Assembly: GCA_963682175.1 (NCBI GenBank)
Contig: OY821772.1
Location: 43,794,925-43,858,924, forward strand
Origin: Triglochin maritima
Lineage: Eukaryota > Streptophyta > Magnoliopsida > Alismatales > Juncaginaceae
Reading direction: 5' to 3'
Length of the DNA stretch: 64,000 nucleotides
Shown here one piece after another: positions 1-11,305 of the stretch. The notes beneath the pieces were generated by a model that was given only the letters and a program-made list of their open reading frames with translations, was not told the origin of the DNA and did not search any database. Within the stretch, counting starts at the first letter, position 1, and every line of letters starts with the position of its first letter. The translations under genes were made by a program, and so were the position numbers.

Positions 1-1807
1 CTTCCTGAATGCCTCATTAACATCCAGTTCGTCGTAAACTCGGTAGCCTTCTTGGTAGTATCCCTTTCTGCAACATAACACAATCCTAACCACCATGTTC
101 GAATAGTTTAACAACTTAAATTGTTATGTTGCTGTTTCTAATTACCCTTTCGAGGTCTTTTCATGCGTCCACCAATGCCCCGTGTTGAAGACTAAAACAT
201 CCACATCTTTGTAGTTGTGGACCGATTTCTCCATCACATCGAGTCGGAGTGTTTCCCTCTTCTTTCCGTTGGCGTCCGGCGCCTCCCATGGCTGAACTAG
301 AAAGGGTGACACGAAGAACTCCAATCTGAAATCATAATCCTACAATCACAAATTAGAAAGTAAACACTAACATAACAATTCAAATTCTAAATTTATAAGA
401 CAACAATAGGTTTGGGACATCTAGAGCACCTTAAACAGAAATGTATAAGAACTCTCAGTTCTAAACTGACTTCTACCGGACGCCTCGTAAACCTTCTTCT
501 TATCCTTAACTGAATTCCTCAGAATGCAAACCAGTGACTCCCACATGTTGCGGTTGAGCGAGTCGCCGATGAAAGCCAGACTTTTCCCTCTAAGTCTCTC
601 TAACATATCGGTGCCATTCAATCTACAATCACAACCAAATACATCATAAGCAACCAATGCAATGACTAATGTGGCATCTAAACAAGAAAGAATTGTTAAC
701 ATAAAGTAATACAGACCTCGGGATGTTGCAGCCACTGGGTTGCCAACGAAGTTTCTGATACGTTTTGTCGGGCCTTCCGTTGAGGATACAGTTGAAGGCT
801 TCGTCAATGTGCGGACACGAGCCTTGAGGGAACAATGGGTAGGACTTGTCCTTCACCCATCTTCCATGGAATAGGTCACACTTCTTCATGGACTCCACAC
901 TCCAATCCTGCTTGTCATTGTTGTTGGTATTTTTGGTATCACTACTGCCTTTCGATGTTGACTCTGTAAAGTTTGAAACTTTTGATCCTCCGGAGCGATT
1001 CTCTGGCTTGTCCGAAGTAGAAGGGGATTCCTTTGCTGGAATTTTATTTGGAGGATTGCCCGAAACCGTTTGGTTCTTCGAAGAGACTCCGGTTTCTTTT
1101 GGATTGTTACCAATTTGAGACCCAACACTTGAAATACTTTTTTCCTTGGAAAATACTTCATTCTGTTGGGATCCAACACTTGAATTGCTCTTATCCTTCG
1201 AAACAACTTCACTATGTTGAGATCCAACATTCGAATTGCTTCGATTCTTTGACACAACATCATTATGTAGAGATGCAACACTCGAATTACTCGTTATCCT
1301 CCCAAAAACATCATCTTTTGGTGACCCAACACTCGAATTGCTCTGATTCCTCACCAAAACCTCATCTTTCGGCGACCCAACATTCGAACCGCTCTTATTA
1401 TCCACAAAACCACCATTCCCTCTCGACCCATTTCTCAAACTGCTCTGTTTATCACCAAAACCACCATTTTCTTGCGACCCAAAACCGAAATCACTCTTAT
1501 TCCCCTTAAAAACACCATCTTTCGAAGACCCAAAACCATCAAAGGCGTCACCTTTCTGTCTTCCCTTACCCAAGAAAGCGGAATCCGGAAACAAGCGGCA
1601 AACAAAGGAAGAGAAGCGCGACCTGTAAGGAGCGGTTCGGGCGTCGACGGAGACGAGGAAGGCGTCCGAGGGGAAGAAGGCTATGTAGGCGGTGAAGGAG
1701 ACAAAGGCGATGAAGAATCCATAGGCGAAGAGTTTGGTTCTTCTTCTCCCGAGAAGAGGAAACAGAGTTCGGAGTTCGGGTGTTATAGTTAACGGATTGT
1801 GTTTCAT
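1..1807 (-). CDS. Trichome birefringence-like protein (TBR/TBL1/TBL2 clade), 5' part, cut by window edge
   Basis: Exons read on the minus strand: 1807-717, 622-430, 339-146 and 67-1 (continues off the left edge). All junctions are GT-AG and keep frame. Residues about 25-46 are one hydrophobic segment (signal anchor) after a short basic N terminus, giving a type II Golgi membrane topology. A Ser/Asn-rich stalk follows, then the Cys-rich PMR5N domain (about 308-364, starting [10 protein letters not shown]) and the GDS motif (FIGDS, about 381-385) of the PC-esterase/TBL fold. The DxxH motif expected at the C terminus lies outside the window. Family members O-acetylate wall polysaccharides; TBR itself is linked to cellulose and pectin deposition. 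The [13 protein letters not shown] segment resembles the TBR/TBL1/TBL2 group. I start at the ATG ending at 1807 because it directly precedes the basic-anchor segment. The exact paralogue cannot be fixed from this half. Confidence 0.93.
1124..1531 (-). repeat. Coding 51-bp minisatellite (17-residue repeat, 8 copies) in the TBL stalk
   Basis: Residues 93-228 of the TBL protein divide exactly into eight 17-residue units, for example [17 protein letters not shown], followed by a partial ninth. Units mostly begin with GS and end in SNSSV or a variant. Most carry an Asn-X-Ser/Thr sequon, so the stalk could be heavily N-glycosylated. The repeat lies between the membrane anchor and the PMR5N domain. 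Confidence 0.85.
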
Positions 1808-1923
1808 ATCAGCAAGAATGGAAGAGAGAGTGGAGAGAGAAAGATTAGTTGGTTTGGGTTTTTATTGGGTTGTCGGTGTTGCTGCAAATCTATTGGGGTC
1901 AGTGATGTGGGGGAGCGGAGGGA

Positions 1924-1994
1924 GTGAGAGAGAGAGACAGACAGATTAGTTCCTACTTTCTACTTTCTAGAGAGAGAGAGAGGAGAGAGAGAAC
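1924..1994 (-). promoter_or_regulatory. GA/CT-rich 5' leader or promoter tract of the TBL gene
   Basis: GA dinucleotide runs occur at about 1924-1945 and 1970-1994, reading as CT-rich on the coding strand 120-190 bp upstream of the TBL start codon. CT/GA microsatellites are common in plant 5' UTRs and are bound by BBR/BPC GAGA factors. That role here is inference. Confidence 0.5.
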
Positions 1995-4900
1995 CAGTTT
2001 TGGTGAAGCGCGTATAAGCAACAGTATTTATTTAATTTTACAAGGCCAATTTAAATGGTACAAAATACCGTGATTTTTTTAGCAACAGTGTTTTCTAGAA
2101 ATAAACAGTTATCGATCTTTATTCTTTATTGGTGTGGTTGGATCATCCTGAATAATACGTTAAAAGAATTTTAACTCAAATATGTTTTGCCTTTTCTTTC
2201 TTCTTTGTTTTTTATAAAACTTTTGATTTTACGGAAAATACGTTTTTAGTCAAACACATTACTTTGTATGATAATATATTTTCAAAATACATTTTTTGAT
2301 TTGAATGTCATTATGCCAAGTCGATAAAAATGTATTTTTTAAATCAAAGATTTGAAACTTTTAGTTACCAACAACCTAAGTGGTATGATATAGTTAGACA
2401 ATGTGTTAGAAATACATGTAGAGGAGTTGGAATTTGAATACAATTTAGGATTTCAATATTTGAAAAGATTGATAACACAAAGGGTCAGAATCCAAAGAAT
2501 CTTGACAAATTAGGCGAAATTCCAAATCTAAAAGGTTAAAATCCCAAATTATCCTTAAGAAATAGAAATCCCAACAGACCCCGTAGTACCGCCCCGGAAT
2601 GTGGTTTGTTATGGCAACTTATTATAAAAGATCGTATTTGGAAATTTGAATGACACAGATAAGATAATGCTCGTCAGAAAGGAGTTTTACCGAGTTTGCT
2701 ACACTTCCATAATTGTAAACCCTCAAATGGTTTGTAACTTATCATGCAAGATTTTTATATATGTTTCCAGTTGCATTTTAGGATTTTTTTTTCTGAAAGG
2801 AAGTTGAGGTCTCATGAGTCATAGATCACGTCTCTTATTTATCTCCAACATAATCACGTTTTAGGATTAACCCGGATCTGGAAAGAATATATAAAAAATA
2901 AACGAAAATTTTGGCAATATATAATGCAAGTGAGAAAAACAACAGCACATATGTTTACTAGTTTCTGACATTTTCTCTTTGATATCAGTTTACTTTGGAG
3001 TTTGGATGGAGAAATACCAGTTGTATCAATAAAAAGATAGATAAATACGAATTACTAACCATTTCCTTCCAACAAATCTGACATGAATTATAGAGTCCAC
3101 GTTGTTAAAGACAATCTTGACAGAGGTGGAATATGTATAAAAACGTTGCCACTTGACTACAACAGTTGTGGTCTTCCCGATCTCTCCCTTGATCAATGCT
3201 TGTTCCCTTCTGATACATAATTGCTATTCTTAATATTGTTCATTATTTTAACTCCAGTTCTGCATGTGAGGAGATTAGGCTCATGACATTATTTTTGTTG
3301 GGGCTACTATGTAAGACCATCGTAACAGCTCACGGGTACTTTTTGGACGTCTTGTTTTCTCTCTCAGCGTCAGCACAAACTAATCTTTTCAAATTTTACT
3401 TAACCGTGCCCAGAAACAACTACACGTCCTACATTCTTTATCATTCACGTTATTTGGGATTCAATTTTGGACAAAACACAAAAAATATTAATTTTAAAAA
3501 AAAATATGAACAAATAAAAAACATTTTTTTATAAAAAAATAAAAAACAATTAAAATAACTATTAACATATTTTAACATAATTTAATATTTTAAAAAATCA
3601 ACAACCAATCAGGAGGGCACGTGTTATTATTGTGTTTTCTAAATTGTAGATGTTAAAACTTTCTTAGAAGTGTTTTTTTTCTTTTGAAGTTTGTTTGAAA
3701 ATTAATTAAGCAAATATCATTGACATATTAACTTCTCTTTGAATACATTCTAACATTTTGTTGTTTACATTTAAATTCTAATTTTTAAGGATGTTTGTAT
3801 TGTAACAATCACAAATATATTCATGTAATACAACGGGTTACATATGTCGAATAAATATTCCATTGAGATCCAGATAAAGCCAACGTACAAAAACATATAT
3901 AGAAAAACAACAAAAGAAAGAACAGTGATCAGAGACGACCTTAAAGACCGAGCCGTCGGAAGACGACTTGCCTCAGAGAAAATATCGACCAACATACCAG
4001 TGTGTTTAATGGTCTGTCGGTTTTCTACTAGGATAGAACGATCTCACTGTTGATCAGACGCACACCGGAGTCGACGGACCACGAGAACAATGCGGAACCT
4101 CGTAAGAATCGATCGCAGGAGAACTCTGGATTCGAAGACAGAAAATCGCCGGAGAGGGACGATTTTCGTAGAGAGGAGGATAAAAACGTGTGTGTACAGG
4201 AAGAAAATAAATGTGATATATATGTATATAATTTGTAACAGTTGAGGACTTAATTGCAAAAGACAATTAAGATGATGTCCAAAAAAGATACACTCATCAC
4301 CCTGAGGCTAAAACCTCTAATTTCCGCCAAAACCTCCGCTGCCTCGCCTCGCACCGGACCAAACAAGCGTGCGTGCGTGTATGGAGAATTCTCTCCTCCT
4401 CCTCCCTTTCCACCTACAAAGGGTCTAGTGAAGATAATGTTTATAAACATCCTCCACATTTTTAGATTAACCAGCGTGAGACTAAAAGTGATATGAACAT
4501 ATGACACGTATGCAATAGTTCTCATCTTCAACTCAACATTGGATCTACTCAATTGATTAAATTATGGGTCTAACTCAAACTCGATAATCTAACAATTTGT
4601 GCATCGCATGAGGTAGTTCCTAGTTTAGCATACGATGACAGGTGGATTGCATAAGATCCACTCATATCCCGACTATTATAAAGAAAAAAATAGAATTAAT
4701 TCCATTTTCAGTTTTAACGATAAAATAGCAAGTAGCAACATTCGAAGTAGGACTTGTACCATCCTTCACGTCAACTACAAAACAAAACAAAAAATACAAA
4801 TTAAAGCAAAGGAATACTAAGTTTTACCCCCATGCACTTCATGCATAAATTCAATACTGACTGGTTTTACTTTTAAGGTATCAGCAATTCAGAAGGGAAA

Positions 4901-5563
4901 TATTTTCAGGACTTTCCTGATCGGCGTCTTGGTGATAATAGATTGGCGTTTTTTTATGATATCTCTGATGGAGTGATGGGTAAATTTTAAGCTGCTAATC
5001 TATTTGGTATTAAAGTGGAATGACTAAACAATGTTAGTGTCATTGTAAAAGGAAGCTTCTTAACTTGGAGTGTCATTAGATATCATATAACTATTGTTTT
5101 ATAATTTTGTATTGGATCTTGCACATGGTACTCGTCGATATATTGGGTAGTTTCTTCACTTGAAAGTTAATGAAAACATAATAAAGAAATTTAATCAAAT
5201 CTTTCCTAGGGCCGTTTATTTTCTTTATAAGCTTGCATTATTTCGAGCTATTATCACTTTATCGGTTTTGTTTAAATTAAAGGATGCCAAATTAAGTTTC
5301 TTATCTCCAGAGAATCGTTACATGTGAACCTAAAGTCGCTAAATTGCTAAGATTTTAATTGCCACCACCTACTTACAGTAAAATATATAAGGAAATGTTT
5401 TTATAATAGTATAATACCCTTCGAAATATTCCCATCACCATCAATCTGATATTACTTTTTAACTTCCAATATCCCATGATATCTTAGTTACTATGTAATG
5501 TGTCTCGTACTCTTACGTTTTAAGTAAACGATTCAGTTCGTTACCGACAGTGAACTACTATTC
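1995..5563. other. Intergenic, no gene recognised
   Basis: AT-rich spacer upstream of the TBL gene. The open frames here are short, lack recognisable domains and overlap one another on both strands. About 4020-4440 is less AT-rich and could be a degraded element or leader, but I see no terminal repeats or splice-consistent gene. Confidence 0.6.
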
Positions 5564-6720
5564 GTCGTCTCAAAATACTTAAAACGTTCATGTAATTATC
5601 ATTTTATCATTCACGATTCATTTAATACACATTTCGTCTCGTCTCTTAAACTAACACTTCTGTCTAAATTTTCCTCATTTTACTAGTACCAACACAACGA
5701 AAATGTCTGGTGAAACGTCTGAATCTGGTGAAGTAAGTCTAGCAAAAAAATCATCTCGGGCGTCTGTCTAAGCCGTCACCCCCATGGTGAGGGTGTCTGG
5801 CTAGGACGCCTCCATGGGGGGACTCCCGTTGTCGCCCTAAAAAATTGCACGGGGGCGTCCGCTGACTCATTTCCTGACCTCTAATACATTCTTTTTGATG
5901 ATTATGAGAGGAAGATGAAGAGAGAGTGATAGTAGAAGAGTGAAATAAAAGATATATAAGTCAAGGTTTTCAGAACTGAACCGGTCATCGAACCGATAAA
6001 GCTTCGGTTTTGGTTCAATGTGGTCGAACCACGGTCCAACCACGGTCGGACCGTTGATGACGTCAGCATGACATCAGGATTTTTGAGACCCGAAGTTGGA
6101 CCGGACCGAATAAATATTAACGGTCGGACCGGTGGTCGGACCGGTTTGAACCGATTTTTGTAAAATTATTTAATATATATACACCAAACGTTAAATATAA
6201 TTCATGATATCACACACAATTTGCTTAACTCAGTAAATTTGTCATTTTTACTTAACAGAACAAATTTGCTTGAATACGAATTAGAGAAAACATTATTTGG
6301 ATTAAGAATCTAAAATCAAAATCAATCTTCAATATTATCCATGACATCATACTTACGAAGGGATTTGGTGAGAGAGAGAAGTGTTTGTGGGTGGTGGATT
6401 TTTGTTTGTAAGAATAGGAAAAAAAATCATCATATTTTCTGATTTTAAAAATTAGGAAAATTTAAAATATTTTTATGTCTGGTCCGACCAACCAGTCCAA
6501 CCAAACGGTCCGACCCGGTCGGACCGGGTTCAATCCGGTTCAGAACGGTTCGACTAGATGCTCGGTTTTTTAGTTGAACTGACCGTTGAACCATCGGTTC
6601 CTGGTTCGACCGGGTCGAACCGTCCGGTCCGGTCCGGTTTTTAAAACCTTGATATAAGTAGAAATAAAATAAGGACAAAATGATAATTTATACAGACGAT
6701 TTAAGTAATTTTAAGACGAC
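5564..6720. mobile_element. Old TIR DNA element interrupted by a hAT MITE
   Basis: The left end (from 5564, GTCGTCTCAAAATACTTAAA) pairs with the reverse complement of the right end (to 6720, GTCGTCTTAAAATTACTTAA). The match continues imperfectly for about 45-47 bp on each side, through a shared TTATCATTTT block. Removing the inserted hAT element leaves about 460 bp, a MITE-like length. I could not find a clean target duplication, so the superfamily is open. The middle (about 5755-5865) holds a GC-rich stretch with short palindromes around CCCCCATGG. Confidence 0.6.
5962..6651. mobile_element. hAT-type MITE, 690 bp, perfect 8-bp target duplication
   Basis: The flanking direct repeat ATATAAGT (5954-5961 and 6652-6659) is a perfect 8-bp target duplication, the hAT hallmark. 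The ends are inverted: CAAGGTTTTCAGAACTGAAC at the left, and CAAGGTTTTAAAAACCGGAC read inward from the right. Subterminal regions are dense in GGTCGGACCGG/GGTCGAACC motifs, which could be transposase binding sites. No transposase is encoded, so it would depend on a partner in trans. Confidence 0.92.
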
Positions 6721-7675
6721 CTTTAACCGCTACAAATAAACACTCAACGTCAAAAAATTGTACCTTAGATAGATACGTAACTATCAAGTGCAAATATATC
6801 TTAAACGTGGCTCACAGAATCTAACCAACGACTCTATCAAAGACAAGAGCTGAGTGAAAATCCCATTGATGACAGTGATGGGAGCCTATATATTTGGGAA
6901 TCAATATGAAAAATTTCCAATTATTCTTAGGAAATACAAATGCGACATCTGCTTCTCCCTAAACATCAAAATTAAAGCGAAATAAAATTTGGTGCTCACA
7001 TATATGGAATAATTAGGCCTCAGAGGCTGTCATGTTGCACATCTGCCTTCATTATGGTATGGTGGTGAAAAGCTATAAAGTGGTTGGCTTGTTTGGTTAA
7101 AGATATTAAAAGAAAGGTTTGGAATGTAAGATGAAGGTGTGAGTGTATAAGAAAGAGAGGAAGAAGTCTCGTGTAGTGCATGATTCCCTTTTACCTAAGG
7201 TAGAGGCCTGACATTTTAGTATGGCTAAATTATCTTTTCAACAAAAGCATGTCTTATGAAAAGTTTTCAATTATTCTTTCTTGAAGGAGGTACTAAGTTG
7301 TACAGTTACATTTAATTTTATGTAAATGCATTGAATTTCTCGTTATACAATGATAATGATTGGTAATGGTAATTACATATTTTTGGTAGAATTTTATAAA
7401 AAAAATTGAATTTAGAAGTCTTTATGTTTGGATTGGGTCATATCGCAAAATACGCAACCTTTATGAAAAATAGCAAATGTTTTAGTTAAGCTCCAAAATA
7501 TAACTCGTGATTATTGGAAACTTATCCAAATTAATAAAAAAAACTACATATCCAACTGAACCAACCGCAGATGGTAAAAATATTGAACTTATACCACCTA
7601 AGTAAAAGAAGAGGATGAACTTATTCCAATATTTTGAAGTCAAATAAATGGTTTGCATATATTCTGCAAACTCTA
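6721..7675. other. Intergenic, nothing recognised
   Basis: AT-rich spacer between the two DNA elements. No coding frame, RNA gene or terminal repeat was found. Confidence 0.6.
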
Positions 7676-7683
7676 CTTTAATC

Positions 7684-9521
7684 CCGTAATTTTTTTATAT
7701 AATAAAAAAAATTAAAATTTCGAAATCTAGGAAAAAAATTTTTTTTTTTCGAAAAGTAGGTGGATCGCGGGTGGAAACCGCGATCCCTCGTTCCCGCCAA
7801 AAAAAATTTTTTTTTTAATTTTTTAATATCTGTTTTTATTTTTTATTATAATTATTTTTAATCTTTTTTAAAATCTTTTTTTTCAAAATATGTTTTCTAA
7901 TTTATATTATTTTTTAAAAATTTAAAAATTTGTTTTTAATTTTTTCAAAAATCGACCTACAAATCACGTCGATAACCCGACGTATTGAATTGTTAGGGTA
8001 TTTTATACAATAAAAAAACAAAATTTCTTTGTCAGAATAATAAATTATTTACAACTAAATATTAAACAAACACTAAAATTAATTAAAACAAAAAATTGGA
8101 AACGTTGTCAAAAATTCGTAGGGTGTACACACATTACAAACATGTTTTGAGGTCGATACAGCAAAAAATTTAAAACACAATTAAAATTTTTTAAAAAATA
8201 TTAAAAATTACAAAACATATTTTGAAAGCAAATATGATAAAAAACATAGTTAAAACGATTTTAAAAAAATCAAAACATCAAATACTACAACTAAAATCCG
8301 TCACTTTTTTTAATTTCTTTTATTGTTTTTGATTTTTTCGGTTTTCTGTTTTAGTTTTTTTTATTCTGTTTTTCTTTTTTATTTTAATTATTTGTAATCT
8401 TTTTTAAAATCTTTTTTTTCAAAATATGTTTTCTAATTGATATTATTTATTAAAAAAAATTTAATTTTGTTTTTAATTTTTTCAAGAAACTACCTCCAAA
8501 TCACGTCGATAACTCGACGTGTATTGAATTGTTATGGTATTTTATACAATATAAAAACAAAATTTCTTAGTCAGAATAATAAATTATTTACAACTGAATA
8601 TTAAACAAACCATAAAACTAATTAAAACAAAAAATTAGTAACGTTGTCAAAAATTCGTAGGGTGTACACACATTACAAACATTTTGGAGGTCGATACAGC
8701 AAAAAATTTAAAACATAATTAAAATATTTTAAATTATTTATAAGAATTAGGAAACATATTTTGAAATATATATATATATATAAAACATAGTTAAAATGAT
8801 TTGTAAAAAAAGAAAACCGAAAAAATCAAAAACAATAAAAGAAATTAAAAAAAGTGACGGATTTTAGTTGTAGTATTTGATGTTTTGATTTTTTTAAAAT
8901 CGTTTTAACTATGTTTTTTATCATATTTGCTTTCAAAATATGTTTTGTAATTTTTAATATTTTTTAAAAATTTTTAATTGTGTTTTAAATTTTTTGCTGT
9001 ATCGACCTCAAAACATGTTTGTAATGTGTGTACACCCTACGAATTTTTGACAACGTTTCCAATTTTTTGTTTTAATTAATTTTAGTGTTTGTTTAATATT
9101 TAGTTGTAAATAATTTATTATTCTGACAAAGAAATTTTGTTTTTTTATTGTATAAAATACCCTAACAATTCAATACGTCGGGTTATCGACGTGATTTGGA
9201 GGTCGATTTTTGAAAAAATTAAAAACAAATTTTTAAATTTTTAAAAAATAATATAAATTAGAAAACATATTTTGAAAAAAAAAGATTTTAAAAAAGATTA
9301 AAAATAATTATAATAAAAAATAAAAACAGATATAAAAAAAATTAAAAAAAATTAAAATTTTTTTTTTTTTTTGGCGGGAACGAGGGATCGCGGGTGGGAA
9401 CCGCGATCCGTGCCCCACGGATCGCGGTTTCCACCCGCGATCCACCTACTTTTCGAAAAGAAAAAAAAAATCCTAGATTTCGAAATTTTAAATTTTTTTT
9501 TATTATATAAAAAAATTACGG
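7684..9521. mobile_element. Fold-back (long inverted-repeat) DNA element, 1.84 kb, 8-bp target duplication
   Basis: Flanked by CTTTAATC at 7676-7683 and 9522-9529 (perfect 8 bp). The termini are inverted (CCGTAATTTTTTTATATAAT at both ends when read inward). The inversion continues for the whole of two arms, 7684-8347 and 8811-9521, with very few mismatches. The spacer 8348-8810 is a more diverged direct copy of the left arm's inner part, so the layout is A-B-A'. Near each outer end sits a hairpin made of GGATCGCGG and CCGCGATCC; the right arm has an extra copy (9404-9442) that the left arm lacks. There is no coding capacity. A transcript would fold into a long near-perfect duplex. The superfamily is uncertain; 8 bp suggests hAT, but the termini are not typical. 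Confidence 0.85.
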
Positions 9522-9529
9522 CTTTAATC

Positions 9530-11305
9530 GTGGTCTTGAGGATAAAATTTGATTGTTGCAAAGACCAGTTACAATTTACTTATGTTAACTCGTTTTCAAA
9601 CCTGCCCCCATCCACCCCACAGGCCACATCATCCTCTTGTCAGCACACACATTGAAAAACCAATCTCGGGCAAAAAATTGTAGACCAAGCAAGAGAGGAA
9701 GTTTCGTTGTGCTTGATGGAGGAAAGGACATGGGTGGTCACATGGGTACGTACGATATACGATCAAACAAATTAAGCTGGAACAAAAAACTAGTTAAAGA
9801 CATGATTCCACCGACAGAAATATAAGAATGCCATTAACAATGTGCTGCACAACCAACCTATGAATGGCATTAACAATGGCAGATATAATGATCTTTCAAA
9901 GTGGGGTTTGCATATGGGACATGTGGATGCTACTCATGCAAGCTAACAAAGTGGACAACACCACCTGTCTCTTTCATTTGTCTTGCCAGTTTTGTGGGGT
10001 TTCTGAGTTTGGTTGGTGGAAGTGGTAAGAAGTCACCCTGAAATCCTTGATTTCTTTCAACGGAAGTAGAAATTATGACTATGGGTCTTATATGAGTACT
10101 AGACTTCATGCAAATGTCATCAATCTGTTTTTGGACATATCCATAGTTTATGAAATTTGATAAAAGCAAAGGGTGGCTTTTGGATCCAAATTCTGGGCTT
10201 CGACGTTTACTTTAGTTTAGTTTGATGTTGTGGCATTTGATCACGATTTGTCAGACCGTAGTTCGGATCCCAGGACAAGGTAAGCGTGGGTGTTTTGTGA
10301 ATCGTGGATACTGTCAGATATTGAAGTGTCAAGGAAGCATAGAAGAGTGAGAGAAGGGATTCAAGATTTTTAGTGAACTGATAATGTTGGAAGAAGTTGT
10401 CAGCAGATCCAGCAAGATATGAACATGCCAAGGGTCAATTCGTAGCTTAAGTCGGTGGGCCGATTTGGAACATCATTAATATTGTCGATGGAGAGGAAAG
10501 GCTTTGTTACTACTAGGATTCTAGGAACCAACATAGTACTGAAGCAGTTATCGGTTAGTGTGTTTTGGCTGGAAAAAGTTGACCAGTCTTGTGTTCTGAT
10601 CCTTATTGTATGTAGATGCTTACATTTGCCTTGTTAAGGTTGAAGTTTGATTTAGTGCCCGAAACATGTTTCATTCTTGTACTGGTCCCAATTTGAGGTT
10701 TGCGTTGGTCTTAATTGCTTCTCGTGGTTTTTTTCTAAATCATGTGCTCATTTCAAGGGGCACAACCCACATCGGACCAAACGTAGACTATTATTAGTTA
10801 TTACAACGATGAGACTCAACCCTCATCGTATCTCTACCCAACTAATATCTTCAAGGATGGAAACCTGGCATATCATCCATAAATCAAAAACCAAGCTGAT
10901 CAATAGTAGCTCTTATAGCATGCATGCTGTGTAGCATATGAGTCTGTTGGCTAGTTGGGATTAGCCTAGAATTTAGATTTTGAAACATCCAAATCTCCAT
11001 ACCAAAACTCAGCAACATGGTCTCACAACCTGACTTGTAGTAAGCATAAGTACTACTTCAAGGAAACCTCATAGCTCATAAAAATGAAACAATCATGACA
11101 ACAACAAAAACTAGAAAACTAGCACTGGTGACTGTTTCGATAGTGTTGTACTGTTGTGCTCATCAATTACACTTAACTCTTCTTCAAAACATACCTATTC
11201 AGTACAATAGAATGGTGACGATAGATTGTCTAACAATCAAACTTATTTGGCATCGTAGAGGTATTATTTCATAAGAACTGGATGATAAGGGAATCGGGCA
11301 ATAAC
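9530..11305. other. Intergenic, no gene supported
   Basis: Downstream region of the formate-THF ligase gene; its 3' UTR should occupy part of 11000-11305. Short frames at about 9930-10170 and 10207-10431 show no domain or splice support. A decayed gene copy cannot be excluded by eye. Confidence 0.5.

Noticed and set aside
4044..4552. Overlapping frames on both strands in a less AT-rich patch
   Set aside because: Composition alone opens these frames. No motif, start context or splicing supports a gene.
6445..6678. Minus-strand frame across the right half of the hAT MITE
   Set aside because: It consists of the subterminal GGTCGGACC repeats and crosses the element's end.
9930..10431. Two minus-strand frames of 74-79 codons, considered as a decayed gene
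   Set aside because: No recognisable domain and no consistent splice sites.
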